DNA from: Vicinamibacterales bacterium
GTDB taxonomy: Bacteria > Acidobacteriota > Vicinamibacteria > Vicinamibacterales > UBA823
Direction of reading: 5' to 3'
NCBI GenBank assembly: GCA_036012125.1
Contig: DASCOS010000009.1
Span: 283,436 to 347,435 of the forward strand
Length of the DNA: 64,000 bases
Shown here: in pieces, positions 1-8,803 of the stretch
How the letters are laid out: each line of letters opens with the position of its first letter
Position numbering within the stretch: the stretch's first letter is position 1
Notes under the pieces: generated by a model
Databases searched by the model: none
What the model was told of the DNA's origin: nothing
The model's input: the letters and a program-made list of their open reading frames with translations, nothing else
Program-made: the position numbers and the translations under genes

Positions 1-574
1 CCTCGCGGTTCACCGGATCAGCACCCCGGACACCACGTAAGACCTCGGCCGCTTGGATCCCATCGATCATCGATAAGGCATCCTCTCGGTTCGCCGGTGC
101 TAACCGGAACGTGACGTCCTTGAGCACCTCGACCAGAACGCCACCCAGTCCAAACGCGACCAACTTTCCGAAACTTGGGTCAGTGACGGCACCGATGATT
201 ACTTCCTGTGCGGCCGGCAGCATCTGCTGAACTTGTGCGCCAGTGATATCAGCATCTGGCTTGTACTCACGGGCACTCTTGCAGATCGCCTCGTAGCCCT
301 GCACCACTTCGTCGGCCGTCGTTAGTCCAGTCAGAACGCCACCTGCTTCGGTTTTGTGCAGGACATCCTTCGAGACAATCTTCAGCACTACCGGATAACC
401 AATACTGCCAGCCAGCTCGGCGGCTTCCCCACTGGACGTGGCCAGGCCCTCCTTGGGCACCGGAATACCGTAGGCATCGCAGACTTCCTTACTCTCGGTC
501 GAGGTCAACGACGCACGCCCAGCTGCACGTGCTCCATCCAATATCGCTTTGACTACTACGTGATCATGACTCAT
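1..574 (-). CDS. Acyl-CoA synthetase (ADP-forming type), ATP-grasp domain, C-terminally cut by window edge
   Basis: Reading the minus strand from an ATG at 574 gives 191 codons without a stop up to the window edge, so the gene is partial at its 3' end. The protein begins MSHDHVVVKAILDGARAAGR and continues with features of the ATP-grasp (beta-subunit) part of ADP-forming acetyl/acyl-CoA synthetases: LTSTESKEVCDAYGIPVPKE, then GYPVVLKIVSKDVLHKTEAG with the lysines that contact ATP, and a GGVLVEVLKDVTFRLAP segment. An AGGAGG lies 14 bases before the start. These enzymes interconvert acyl-CoA and ADP with free acid, CoA and ATP. It is the last visible gene of the gntR-ThDP-frc operon, 34 bases after frc, so it may recover ATP from, or activate, an acid of that pathway. 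The substrate cannot be told from sequence. Confidence 0.85.
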   Translation of the reverse strand, partial: MSHDHVVVKAILDGARAAGRASLTSTESKEVCDAYGIPVPKEGLATSSGEAAELAGSIGYPVVLKIVSKDVLHKTEAGGVLTGLTTADEVVQGYEAICKSAREYKPDADITGAQVQQMLPAAQEVIIGAVTDPSFGKLVAFGLGGVLVEVLKDVTFRLAPANREDALSMIDGIQAAEVLRGVRGADPVNRE

Positions 575-608
575 GAATAAATCCGCGCGCCTCCTGTTCT
601 ACCCCTGG

Positions 609-1841
609 CTAAATGGCACCCGCTGTCCGGGCTGCCGCGATTTCTGCGCTGTCACAGCCGACAACATCTTGAAGAATCTCGTTAGTGTGCTCACCAAGTC
701 CCGGCGACGTCGTCACCTCGACAGGCGAATCCGACAGCTGTAATGGACACCCCACCGTACGGAACGCGCCGCGTTGTGCATGCTCGACCTCGACAACCAT
801 GCCACGGGTCATGAGTGACTCGTCCTCAATAAGCTCTTTCATACTCATGATCGGTCCGCACGGCACATTGACCCCGTTCAGGAGACGCATAACCTCGAGC
901 TTGTCGTACTGCCGCGTCCACTGCTCGATGATTTCAAAGCATTCATTAAGGTGTAACAGCCTTGCCTCCGGCGTGGCAAAGGCTGAGTCGGTGATGAGTT
1001 CTTCACGACCGACCAGCTTCATGAGCGGCTCCCAACCAGGCGGCTGGATCATGACATAAATGTAGTCGTTCGCCCCGCCGCCCTTACACTTCAACGCTTT
1101 ACCTGGCTGTCCGCCACCCGAAGCATTGCCTGAACGAGGCACTGTGTCGCCGAACGTCTCGTTCGGATACTCCTGCAGTGGGCCCTGCAGCAGGCGTTGC
1201 TGATCACGCATTTTGACCCGACAGAGGTTCAAGACACAGTCTTGCATCGCAACCTCCACCCGCTGCCCGCGGCCGGTCTTCTCGCGTTGGATCACCGCAG
1301 CTAACACCGCCGCTACCAAATTCATGCCCGTACCCGAATCACCGATCTGCGCACCAGTACTCGTTGGTACGCTGTCTTCGAAACCGGTCGTACTCATCGA
1401 GCCACCCATCGCCTGCGCCACCGACTCGTAGGCTTTGCAATCAACGTAAGGCCCTGGCCCAAAGCCTTTGCCCGAGGCATAAATGATTCTTGGGTTAATC
1501 TCGCGGATCGTCTCCCAAGAAAAGCCCTGACGATCGAGCGCACCAGGCGAAAAATTTTCGACCAGAACGTCTGACTTGGCGATTAGTTTACGGAAAATCG
1601 CCTGACCTTCTTCAGTCTTCGTGTTCAAAGTGATACTTCGCTTGTTGCAGTTCAGCATCGTGAAGTAGAGGCTGTCCGCGTCGGGCATGTCACGCAATTG
1701 GGAACGCGTAATGTCACCCCGTCCTGGCAACTCAACCTTCACGACGTCCGCGCCAAGCCACGCCAGAATCTGTGTGGCCGACGGGCCTAACTGGACGTGG
1801 GTCATGTCCAAAATTCGGAGTCCTTCGAGTGCTTTACCCAT
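609..1841 (-). CDS. frc: Formyl-CoA:oxalate CoA-transferase (class III CoA-transferase)
   Basis: This class III (CaiB/BaiF) CoA-transferase resembles Oxalobacter Frc over its whole length. It would move CoA from formyl-CoA to oxalate in the cytoplasm, making oxalyl-CoA. Seen: THVQLGP with Gln17, [14 protein letters not shown], the catalytic aspartate D168 in IGDSGTGMN (Asp169 in Frc), [20 protein letters not shown], the glycine-rich loop SGGGQPG, and [12 protein letters not shown]. Position 48, a tryptophan in the characterised enzymes, is glutamine here ([10 protein letters not shown]). I chose the ATG at 1841 over a GTG at 1853 because the GTG abuts the upstream stop and has no ribosome site, whereas the ATG follows AGGTGA. 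The protein has 410 residues, normal for the family. It lies 12 bases after the ThDP enzyme gene, which would use its product. Other oxalate- or hydroxyacid-specific members of the family remain possible. Confidence 0.88.
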   Translation of the reverse strand: MGKALEGLRILDMTHVQLGPSATQILAWLGADVVKVELPGRGDITRSQLRDMPDADSLYFTMLNCNKRSITLNTKTEEGQAIFRKLIAKSDVLVENFSPGALDRQGFSWETIREINPRIIYASGKGFGPGPYVDCKAYESVAQAMGGSMSTTGFEDSVPTSTGAQIGDSGTGMNLVAAVLAAVIQREKTGRGQRVEVAMQDCVLNLCRVKMRDQQRLLQGPLQEYPNETFGDTVPRSGNASGGGQPGKALKCKGGGANDYIYVMIQPPGWEPLMKLVGREELITDSAFATPEARLLHLNECFEIIEQWTRQYDKLEVMRLLNGVNVPCGPIMSMKELIEDESLMTRGMVVEVEHAQRGAFRTVGCPLQLSDSPVEVTTSPGLGEHTNEILQDVVGCDSAEIAAARTAGAI

Positions 1842-1853
1842 ATCCTCATTCAC

Positions 1854-3578
1854 CTATTTGTACATCGTCTGATTACGAGTACCCGGTGCCCATTCTTCCC
1901 GGTCGACCCAGATGTTGACGAGCGCTGAAGTGCCACCACGAACGGCTTCACGTGCACGGTCGAGCGCCGGCCGGATGTCCTTGGGATCCCGAACAGCTTC
2001 GCCGTATCCGCCTAGCATCTCCGCGAACTTTTCGAACTCAACGTCACCGAGAAGATTGCCGACATTGCCACGTTCAGCGCCGTACTTGTTGATCTGGCCG
2101 CACCGGATCTGGTTCATCGCCGAGTTGTTTCCAATAACCCCCAAAATCGGTAATTTGAACCGCTGGCACGTTTCCAGATCCCAACCGGTCAGCGTGAAGG
2201 CTCCGTCGCCGAAGTAGCAGAGGACTTCCTTCTCCGGATGGGCATGCTTGGCAGCCATGGCGAACGGCACACCAACCCCTAGGGTGCCGAGTGGACCAGG
2301 GTCCATCCAGTGGCCTGGCTGGTGCGGCTGTACAGCTTGGGCCGTGATGGTAACAACATCGCCGCCGTCACCAATGTAAATCGTGTCGTCGGTGAGAAAT
2401 TCGTTTAGTTCGTAAGCTACTCGATACGGATTGATCGGCACGTTCTCCGATTTGAACGACGGCATCAGCTTCTCGTACGCCACCTGCTCAGCCGCGCGGA
2501 GTTCGTCGAGCCACGCTTGCCGTTTCTTGGCCCCGTTGTCTGTAGTACCTGTCGTCGCCGCCAGTACCGACGCCAGCACTTGGCCGATATCGCCGACGAG
2601 TCCGAACGAGATGTCTCGGTTCTTGCCAACAGTCCTGTAGTCCATATCGACCTGGACGACCGTCGCCTCAGACCCGAGCCGACGGCCATAACCCATCCGG
2701 AAATCGAATGGCGTGCCAACAATGACGATGACATCAGCCTGGTTAAACGCCATCCTCCGGGTTCTGTGGAAATGGTGCGGGTCTCCAGGTGGAAATGTGC
2801 CACGCCCAGAACCGTTCATGTAGGCCGGAATATTCAGAGTACGTGCGAATTCACGTGCCGTGTCACTTGCTCGACAAGTCCACGTCTGGGTGCCGAAGAG
2901 TACGCACGGACGCTCAGCCCTCACAAGGAGGTCAGCGAGCCGCTGAATGTCTATTGGGTCAGCTGAAAGCTTCGTGGAGGCACGATAATGCCCTGCTTGA
3001 GGGATACGGGCTTTCGACAACTCCACCTTGGCATCGAGAACGTCCCGTGGAATTTCAAGAAACGATGGTCCTGGCGCACCGTTGAAACATTCCCTGAATG
3101 CCATCGACACTAAATCGGCGACTCGCTCGGTCGACGGTACTGTGGCAGCGAACTTCGTAATCGGCGACAGGATATCGACGTGCGGTAAGTCTTGTAACGA
3201 CCCCATCTTGTGCTGCGTCAGTGCGCCCTGGCCACCAATCAGGAGCATCGGGCTCTCGGCGCGGAACGCGTTGGCGATGCCAGTAATTGCGTCTGTTGTT
3301 CCTGGACCGGCCGTCACGACCGCACAGCCAGGCTTTCCAGTTTGCCGTGAATAACCGTCCGCTGCATGCGCTGCGACCTGCTCATGCCGAACGTCGATGA
3401 TGTCAATCCCCTCGTCTAGACAGCCATCATAAATATCGATGATGTGGCCGCCGCACAACGTGAAGATAACTTCAACCCCCTCTGCCTTAAGCGCTTTAGC
3501 AACTAGGTGGCCGCCGGAAATTTGTTCTGGCGCTGTCTCGGTTTCAGCTGGCTTCATCTTCGGTTCAGCAATTGGCAT
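1854..3578 (-). CDS. ThDP-dependent enzyme, oxalyl-CoA decarboxylase / 2-hydroxyacyl-CoA lyase class
   Basis: The protein has 574 residues and the three-domain plan of acetolactate-synthase-like ThDP enzymes. Glu66 in IDVRHEQVAAHAADGYSR is the residue that activates ThDP. The FAD/ADP-type middle domain is followed by the ThDP-binding motif GDGAFTLTGWDLETCQRFKL ending in GNNSAMNQIR. The N-terminal segment (FTLCGGHIIDIY, GPGTTDAITGIANAFRAESP) is closer to the HACL/ILVBL branch as I remember it than to Oxalobacter Oxc. Because it sits directly before frc, its substrate is probably oxalyl-CoA or another 2-hydroxy/2-oxoacyl-CoA, giving formyl-CoA and CO2 or an aldehyde. The ATG at 3578 follows AGAGGG; the longer reading from 3602 starts at TTG and lacks a site. 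Acetolactate synthase is unlikely, because no small subunit or ilv gene is near. Confidence 0.75.
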   Translation of the reverse strand: MPIAEPKMKPAETETAPEQISGGHLVAKALKAEGVEVIFTLCGGHIIDIYDGCLDEGIDIIDVRHEQVAAHAADGYSRQTGKPGCAVVTAGPGTTDAITGIANAFRAESPMLLIGGQGALTQHKMGSLQDLPHVDILSPITKFAATVPSTERVADLVSMAFRECFNGAPGPSFLEIPRDVLDAKVELSKARIPQAGHYRASTKLSADPIDIQRLADLLVRAERPCVLFGTQTWTCRASDTAREFARTLNIPAYMNGSGRGTFPPGDPHHFHRTRRMAFNQADVIVIVGTPFDFRMGYGRRLGSEATVVQVDMDYRTVGKNRDISFGLVGDIGQVLASVLAATTGTTDNGAKKRQAWLDELRAAEQVAYEKLMPSFKSENVPINPYRVAYELNEFLTDDTIYIGDGGDVVTITAQAVQPHQPGHWMDPGPLGTLGVGVPFAMAAKHAHPEKEVLCYFGDGAFTLTGWDLETCQRFKLPILGVIGNNSAMNQIRCGQINKYGAERGNVGNLLGDVEFEKFAEMLGGYGEAVRDPKDIRPALDRAREAVRGGTSALVNIWVDREEWAPGTRNQTMYK

Positions 3579-3618
3579 GGTCCCTCTTTGATTAAATCTC
3601 AATAATCATTCCGAAACA

Positions 3619-4308
3619 TTAATCTAGAAATGTAACGTGCTGCGCGACGTGGGTCTCGAGATTAAGGCTGTGCTCACGGACAAGCCGCTCGGCTAAATCG
3701 GCATCTCGGCTCTCAAGCGCTTCGATGATGTGCATATGGTCAATAATCGACTGGCTCGCCCGGTCGCGGTCACCGATGGTCTGCATTCGGATCGACCGCA
3801 TGTGAATAAATAGGTTCTCGGCCAGCTGGTTCAGTAGTTCACAGCGACTCAATTGCAGGATCGCCTGATGGAACGAAATGTTCGTTGCTGAATACTCGTC
3901 GATCCGCGCCTTCACCTCTCCCTGGTCGAACTTGGCAAACAGTCGGCGCAGCGTTGAAATCTCATCGTCAGTCGCGTGTTCAGTGATCAGACGGGCCGCC
4001 ATCCCCTCGAGAGCAGCCCAAGCCGTGATCATCTCCAAGATTTCCTTTTTCTTCTTACGGATGATGAAGGCACCTTTCCTCGGAACGGTGCGGATGAATC
4101 CCTCCTGCTCGAGTCGCACCAGGGCTTCGCGGACCGGTGTGCGGCTGACCCCGAGAGCTTCACCAAGTTGCCGCTCGTCGAGCCGTAGCTCATCCCTCTG
4201 GGCGTAGATGTTCACCGAACAGATTGCCTTCTTGAGCCGGAGATATATCCGACTCTTCAAGGCTTCTCCGGCGTCGATCGGTCCAAGTTCAAGGACGGCA
4301 GCTGGCAT
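3619..4308 (-). CDS. GntR-family transcriptional regulator (FadR/FCD subfamily)
   Basis: The protein has an N-terminal winged helix: LKSRIYLRLKKAI, then DERQLGEALGVSRTPVREAL as the recognition helix region, then EQEGFIRTVPRKGAFI. An all-helical FCD effector domain follows, with LEGMAARLITEH, the metal-site-like SFHQAILQLS and histidines in the second half (HMHIIEALESRDADLAERLVREH). It is the first gene of the operon with the ThDP enzyme and frc, so it probably regulates it in response to the operon's acid substrate. I chose the ATG at 4308. The longer reading from 4404 would run through a palindrome that looks like this protein's operator (4365-4381), and its extra residues do not resemble the family. 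The effector is unknown; oxalate, glycolate or a related acid would fit the neighbours. Confidence 0.85.
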   Translation of the reverse strand: MPAAVLELGPIDAGEALKSRIYLRLKKAICSVNIYAQRDELRLDERQLGEALGVSRTPVREALVRLEQEGFIRTVPRKGAFIIRKKKKEILEMITAWAALEGMAARLITEHATDDEISTLRRLFAKFDQGEVKARIDEYSATNISFHQAILQLSRCELLNQLAENLFIHMRSIRMQTIGDRDRASQSIIDHMHIIEALESRDADLAERLVREHSLNLETHVAQHVTFLD

Positions 4309-4364
4309 AGAAAACAACCTAAGGACTCCTGTGGACTGACGGAAAGCACCGAATCCAATAAGTC

Positions 4365-4381
4365 TGGTATACAATATACCA
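4365..4381. promoter_or_regulatory. Candidate GntR operator, perfect inverted repeat
   Basis: TGGTATA-CAA-TATACCA is a perfect 7-base inverted repeat with a 3-base spacer. It lies 57 bases before the regulator's ATG on the minus strand. FadR/VanR-type GntR proteins bind short palindromes of the TGGTATACCA kind, so autoregulation of the gntR-ThDP-frc operon is a natural reading. Binding is inferred only from the sequence. Confidence 0.6.
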
Positions 4382-4643
4382 CATTTTGTATTCTTCACAA
4401 ACAACTGTAGAATTTGGAGTTACGGACTCTCAAGGAGTTAGAGTAAAGAGCAGCCGCCCAGTGAGCTTTTCGGGTGTGTATCCGACACAGGGCTTGGACG
4501 AAACGGGTCTCGTTGTTATCGTCTCGACAAAAGTGAAAGAATCTTCCGCTGAGTACGGCCGACGCAACATAACGGTCTACGCCAAAACGCCTCTCATTCA
4601 CTAGGGACGGCTGACGGCTTCTTGAAGGATGGGGGAGAACAAC

Positions 4644-5942
4644 ATGCGTGCCACTGTTAGAGGAACACTTCTGGCCTCACTACTAATACCTTTGATGGTC
4701 GTTGGCGTTCACGCGCAGAACCGTGCGATCGATGACGCAGTCGAGAAATACGCCGAACAGATTATCGGGCTGCGTCAATACATCCACCAACATCCCGAAC
4801 TAGGAAATCGTGAGTTTGAGACGATGGAGTTGGTATCCAACCACCTACGCAATCTGGATTTTGATGAGGTTATGGTTGGCGTAGCCCATACTGGAGTTGT
4901 GGGTATCCTCCGTGGTGGCCTTCCTGGCGAGGTCGTGGCCGTTCGCGCCGACATGGATGCATTACCGGTAACTGAGGACACCACGTATCCCTTCCGGTCT
5001 AATGTGCGCACTGAGTATCTTGGCCAAGACGTTGGCGTCATGCATGCGTGCGGACACGACGTTCATACGGCAGTGCAACTCGGTGTCGCATCAGTCCTTG
5101 CCTCCATGCGGGACCAGATCCCAGGAACCATTAAGTTCATCTTTCAGCCCGCTGAGGAAGGTCCGCCGCCAGGCGAAGTGGGTGGTGCGGACCTTATGGT
5201 TCAGGAAGGAGTGTTGGAAAACCCCCGGCCTACGGCCATCTTCGGATTACACACGCTCGCCTCCATGGAGGTGGGCACCCTCGGCTATAAAGCTGGGCCG
5301 ATGCTCGCTGCTGTGGACCACTTCAGGCTTCGAGTTAAAGGCCAGCAGGCGCATGGCGCCTATCCTCATCTTGGTATCGACCCAATTGTGATGGCCTCTC
5401 AGATCGTGACCGCTCTTCAGACGATCCGCTCCCGCAACTTGTCACCCCTTGAACCCAGCGTGGTGACCGTTGGTCTCATGCAAGGCGGTACACGTTTCAA
5501 TATTATTCCGGATGAAGTGCGAATGGAGGGCACAGTTCGGACCTACGACCCGGACATCCGAAACACAATCGAAAGACGAATGGAAGAAATCCTTGATGGG
5601 ATTACGCTCGCCGGCGGTGGTTCTTACGAACTCGATTACGAGCGAGGATCGCCTGCTACGATCAACGACCCAGAATTGACAGTCCAGATGGCGCCCACGC
5701 TTGAACGAATCGTGGGTGCCGATCGGCTCGTGATCGTAGAACCGGTTATGGGGGGCGAGGACTTCTCATTCTTCGCGAATGAGGTGCCTGGATTCTTTTT
5801 TCGGCTCGGTATGGTGAAACCTGGCACACAATCCGGAGGACATCACACACCGACCTTCCAAGCTGATGACGCATCAGTGCCCGTCGGCATGCGGGCAATG
5901 TCGCATCTTCTACTGGATTATCTTCGGTCCAAACAGCCCTAA
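4644..5942 (+). CDS. Exported M20D-type amidohydrolase/aminoacylase
   Basis: A Sec signal peptide (MRATVRGTLLASLLIPLMVV, cleavage after GVHA at about residue 24) is followed by a zinc hydrolase of the M20D family, which includes hippurate and IAA-amino-acid hydrolases. Metal ligands are in HACGHDVH (Cys136, His138) and FQPAEEGPPPGEVGGA; a later ligand lies in GLHT, the lid domain has GAYPHLGIDPI, and the last ligand region is GGEDFSFF. These enzymes hydrolyse N-acyl amino acids, here presumably in the periplasm. The ATG at 4644 is preceded by GGGGGAG. An in-frame ATG at 4629 overlaps that site and would put five residues before the signal peptide. It is transcribed divergently from the GntR operon and stands alone. 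The acyl substrate is not predictable. Confidence 0.85.
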   Translation: MRATVRGTLLASLLIPLMVVGVHAQNRAIDDAVEKYAEQIIGLRQYIHQHPELGNREFETMELVSNHLRNLDFDEVMVGVAHTGVVGILRGGLPGEVVAVRADMDALPVTEDTTYPFRSNVRTEYLGQDVGVMHACGHDVHTAVQLGVASVLASMRDQIPGTIKFIFQPAEEGPPPGEVGGADLMVQEGVLENPRPTAIFGLHTLASMEVGTLGYKAGPMLAAVDHFRLRVKGQQAHGAYPHLGIDPIVMASQIVTALQTIRSRNLSPLEPSVVTVGLMQGGTRFNIIPDEVRMEGTVRTYDPDIRNTIERRMEEILDGITLAGGGSYELDYERGSPATINDPELTVQMAPTLERIVGADRLVIVEPVMGGEDFSFFANEVPGFFFRLGMVKPGTQSGGHHTPTFQADDASVPVGMRAMSHLLLDYLRSKQP

Positions 5943-6153
5943 TCGGAGCTTAAACGAATTCTGCAATCCGCCGAGCTTGTAATGTCGAGCCAACAAGACA
6001 GCCTGAAGAAGGCTACGGCGGGCACTGGTTTCGGCGACGCATGCGGACTCCTCGAAGGAACCTTACGTGGCACCTTCCGACAAGAGGTCTCGACCGATCT
6101 CATCACATCATCCAGCCTGCCCCCCGCAACCGGGGTAGAATCATCCGTCCCCT

Positions 6154-7956
6154 ATGCCTTTCCCAGACCTCCGCACGTTCATCGAGCGCCTACGGCATGA
6201 CCGGGATCTTGTTGAGGTTACGACTCCCGTCGACCCCTACCTCGAAGTCGCAGAAATCCATCGTCGTGTTGTCGCCACCGGTGGTCCAGCGTTGTTGTTT
6301 ACACAGGTTCACGGCGCCGATTTTCCGCTCGTCACGAATCTTTTTGGCACTGCTCACCGTGCGGAACTTGCGTTCGGCGATCGGCCGCACCGTCTGATCC
6401 AACGACTGGTCCAACTGTTCGAAACGATTCTCCCGCCGACAGCAACCAAGTTGTGGGGAGCTCGTGACCTTGGGTTCGAACTACTCAAGATAGGCCTCAA
6501 GAAGCAAGGCCGTGGAGGCCCGGTTACTGAGGTCGTCACCAACGACGTCCATCTCGAACGGCTACCAACATTAACGACGTGGCCAGACGACGGTGGACCG
6601 TTCATCACCCTGCCGTTGGTTTTTACACAGCATCCTGATGGTCGCGGCCACAACCTTGGGATGTATCGGCTGCACGTCCATGATCGGCAGACAACTGGCA
6701 TGCATTGGCAGATTGGTAAGGGTGGCGGGTTTCACTACGACGTGGCCGAGTCACGCGGTGACGCACTGCCAGCCACCGTGTTTCTCGGTGGACCACCTGC
6801 CCTTATTCTGTCAGCCATCGCACCCCTGCCAGAGAACGTGCCGGAGTTAATGCTGGCCTCGCTGATTGGCGGAGAGCGCCTGCGGCTTACTGAAGGTCCC
6901 TGGCCACATCCCCTTGTAGCAAGCGCGGAATTCGCATTAGTTGGAGAAGTGCCACCCCACGAGCGAAAGCCCGAGGGTCCGTTCGGGGACCACTACGGAT
7001 ACTACTCTCTGCAACATGACTACCCTCTTTTTAGGGTACATACGATGGCGCATCGTCGGGACGCCATTTATCCAGCGACTGTGGTTGGCAAGCCGAGACA
7101 AGAGGACTTCTTCATTGGTGATCTCCTGCAGGAACTTCTCTCGCCCCTATTTCCGGTTGTGATGCCAGCCGTTGAGAAATTGTGGTCGTACGGCGAAACC
7201 GGTTATCACTCACTCGCGGCGGCCATCGTGAAGCAACGCTACGCACGAGAAGCGATGGTAAGTGCGTTCAGAATTCTGGGTGAGGGGCAATTGTCGCTAA
7301 CTAAGTTTTTGCTCGTCACCGATCGACACATCGACCTAAAGGACTTTCCTGCCACGCTCGAGCATGTCCTCGCCAGAACCAATCCGGAAACTGACCTGTA
7401 TATCTTTTCGAATCTTTCGATGGATACGCTCGATTACACCGGGCCAGAGGTAAACCTCGGCTCAAAAGGAGTTTGGCTCGGACTTGGGGACACGGTGCGT
7501 GAACTACCCCGAGCCTTCACAGGGTCGGAGTTGCCGCAAGGTGTCTTCGACGTTCAAGTCTTCTGCGGTGGCTGCCTGGTCGTTGGTGCGCCTTCACGAC
7601 AGGTTGAGCCCAACATCGCCGCCAGAATTGCCTCGCATTCAGCATTCGCCGAGTGGCCGCTCATTGTAATCACCGACGAACCTGGTCGAGCCGCCAACAG
7701 CACGATCAATTTCCTCTGGACAACATTCACTCGCTTCGAGCCGGCGGCAGACATCCATGCAAGAGGAACGCAAGTCGTACGGAACCATTTGGCTTATACG
7801 GCGCCGATCACAATCGACGCCCGGCTCAAGACGGGATTCCCGAAAGAGCTTACCTGTCGTGATGATGTCGCAGCGACAGTTACCCGACGATGGAAGGAAT
7901 ACTTTCCAGCGGGTGGCGTGGAGATGGGTGATACCGATCAGAGCCACCTGACCTGA
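6154..7956 (+). CDS. ubiD: UbiD-family prenylated-FMN-dependent decarboxylase
   Basis: The 600-residue protein matches UbiD along its length: DLRTFIERLRHDRDLVEV at the start, TPVDPYLEVAEIHRR, GGPALLF, NLFGTAHR, the LGMYR segment carrying the conserved arginine, KPEGPFGDHYGYYSLQHDYP with the catalytic acid, and the YPATVVGKPRQEDFFIGDLL part of the core. UbiD decarboxylates 4-hydroxy-3-polyprenylbenzoate in quinone synthesis; other family members act on aromatic or unsaturated acids. It is about 100 residues longer than the E. coli enzyme, as are some bacterial menaquinone-pathway members. No UbiX flavin prenyltransferase is visible nearby. A small CCCCG-CAAC-CGGGG hairpin (6122-6135) lies just before the gene, and the membrane methyltransferase-like gene follows after 37 bases. 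Confidence 0.85.
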   Translation: MPFPDLRTFIERLRHDRDLVEVTTPVDPYLEVAEIHRRVVATGGPALLFTQVHGADFPLVTNLFGTAHRAELAFGDRPHRLIQRLVQLFETILPPTATKLWGARDLGFELLKIGLKKQGRGGPVTEVVTNDVHLERLPTLTTWPDDGGPFITLPLVFTQHPDGRGHNLGMYRLHVHDRQTTGMHWQIGKGGGFHYDVAESRGDALPATVFLGGPPALILSAIAPLPENVPELMLASLIGGERLRLTEGPWPHPLVASAEFALVGEVPPHERKPEGPFGDHYGYYSLQHDYPLFRVHTMAHRRDAIYPATVVGKPRQEDFFIGDLLQELLSPLFPVVMPAVEKLWSYGETGYHSLAAAIVKQRYAREAMVSAFRILGEGQLSLTKFLLVTDRHIDLKDFPATLEHVLARTNPETDLYIFSNLSMDTLDYTGPEVNLGSKGVWLGLGDTVRELPRAFTGSELPQGVFDVQVFCGGCLVVGAPSRQVEPNIAARIASHSAFAEWPLIVITDEPGRAANSTINFLWTTFTRFEPAADIHARGTQVVRNHLAYTAPITIDARLKTGFPKELTCRDDVAATVTRRWKEYFPAGGVEMGDTDQSHLT

Positions 7957-7993
7957 GGAAAGCACCAGCGCATAATCAACCTAATAACTGTGC

Positions 7994-8743
7994 ATGATCC
8001 ATCAAAGCATCACTGATAAGACCTCCCCAGCGCCGGCTAACCCGATTGCCTTAAAACGCATCTTCGCGAAGCAATGGCTCCATCTACTGCTACTCGTTTT
8101 GCTTCTCGGCGGGCTTGCGCCGGCAGTCCGCTCCGACCCTGTTCGAGTAGGCGTCCTTTTCGGCCTTGCCACGCCTATTTGGATCGTGGTGGCACTTATC
8201 CTCGCAGTCACTCATCAGAGCTACGTCTGGTTCTGCTGGAGAACGCAGCTGCACGCATCGCTGCTCACCCGTACTTTTGGCGACCGAGGCTTTCCTCTGT
8301 ACGCCACTGGATTCGCTATTCTCGCACTGAGTCGAATCACAAGCGTTGTTATGGTTGCTGCCGCAAATCGCGGTACGGTTCCTTTGGATTTGACTGTTTT
8401 GCGAGTAATAGCCGTCGTCACGACAGCGCCGGTTGTATACCTTTTTTACTCAGTTTACCGTTACTTCACGTTCCGGCGAGCACTCGGAGTCGACCATTTC
8501 GACCCCTCGCACCACTCCCGGCCGCTAGTGCGCCAGGGCATCTTCCGCTTTACCCGAAACGGCATGTATGTGTTCGGCCTGCTGATTGCGTGGCTTCCTG
8601 GACTTTGGTACGCCTCTGCGGCGGGGCTCGTCCTCGCGCTGTTCAACCACGCCTACGTCTGGGTGCACTACTTCACGACGGAGCGTCCCGATATGAAGCG
8701 GATCTACCCCAGTCTCATGGCCACGCCACAACCACCTGCGTGA
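7994..8743 (+). CDS. Integral membrane methyltransferase-like protein (ICMT/PEMT family)
   Basis: The 249-residue protein has about five hydrophobic segments, beginning at WLHLLLLVLLLGGLA. Its C-terminal part carries the pattern of isoprenylcysteine/phospholipid methyltransferases: RPLVRQGIFRFTRNGMYVFG, then a hydrophobic hairpin, then FNHAYVWVHYFTTERPDMKR, where the ERPDMKRIY stretch corresponds to the SAM-site E-x-D-L-x-x-x-Y motif. The substrate is not predictable; lipids, thiols and prenyl groups are all used in this family. It starts 37 bases after ubiD on the same strand, so the two are probably co-transcribed. That makes a role in a lipid-soluble quinone or lipid modification conceivable, but nothing in the sequence proves it. 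Confidence 0.65.
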   Translation: MIHQSITDKTSPAPANPIALKRIFAKQWLHLLLLVLLLGGLAPAVRSDPVRVGVLFGLATPIWIVVALILAVTHQSYVWFCWRTQLHASLLTRTFGDRGFPLYATGFAILALSRITSVVMVAAANRGTVPLDLTVLRVIAVVTTAPVVYLFYSVYRYFTFRRALGVDHFDPSHHSRPLVRQGIFRFTRNGMYVFGLLIAWLPGLWYASAAGLVLALFNHAYVWVHYFTTERPDMKRIYPSLMATPQPPA

Positions 8744-8803
8744 TACTCTCAAGCACTCGGCCGGAACGCGTCATTGGAAATTTTTCCTGAAGGAGTGAAT
8801 CCC

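Noticed and set aside
2465..2966. Frames opposite to and within the ThDP enzyme gene
   Set aside because: They are shadows of a well-conserved gene in other frames.
4309..4404. Longer GntR reading from 4404
   Set aside because: It covers the operator-like palindrome and adds residues unlike the family.
8774..8803. M14 peptidase starting at TTG 8774
   Set aside because: ATG 8804 has AAGGAG and starts the signal peptide directly.
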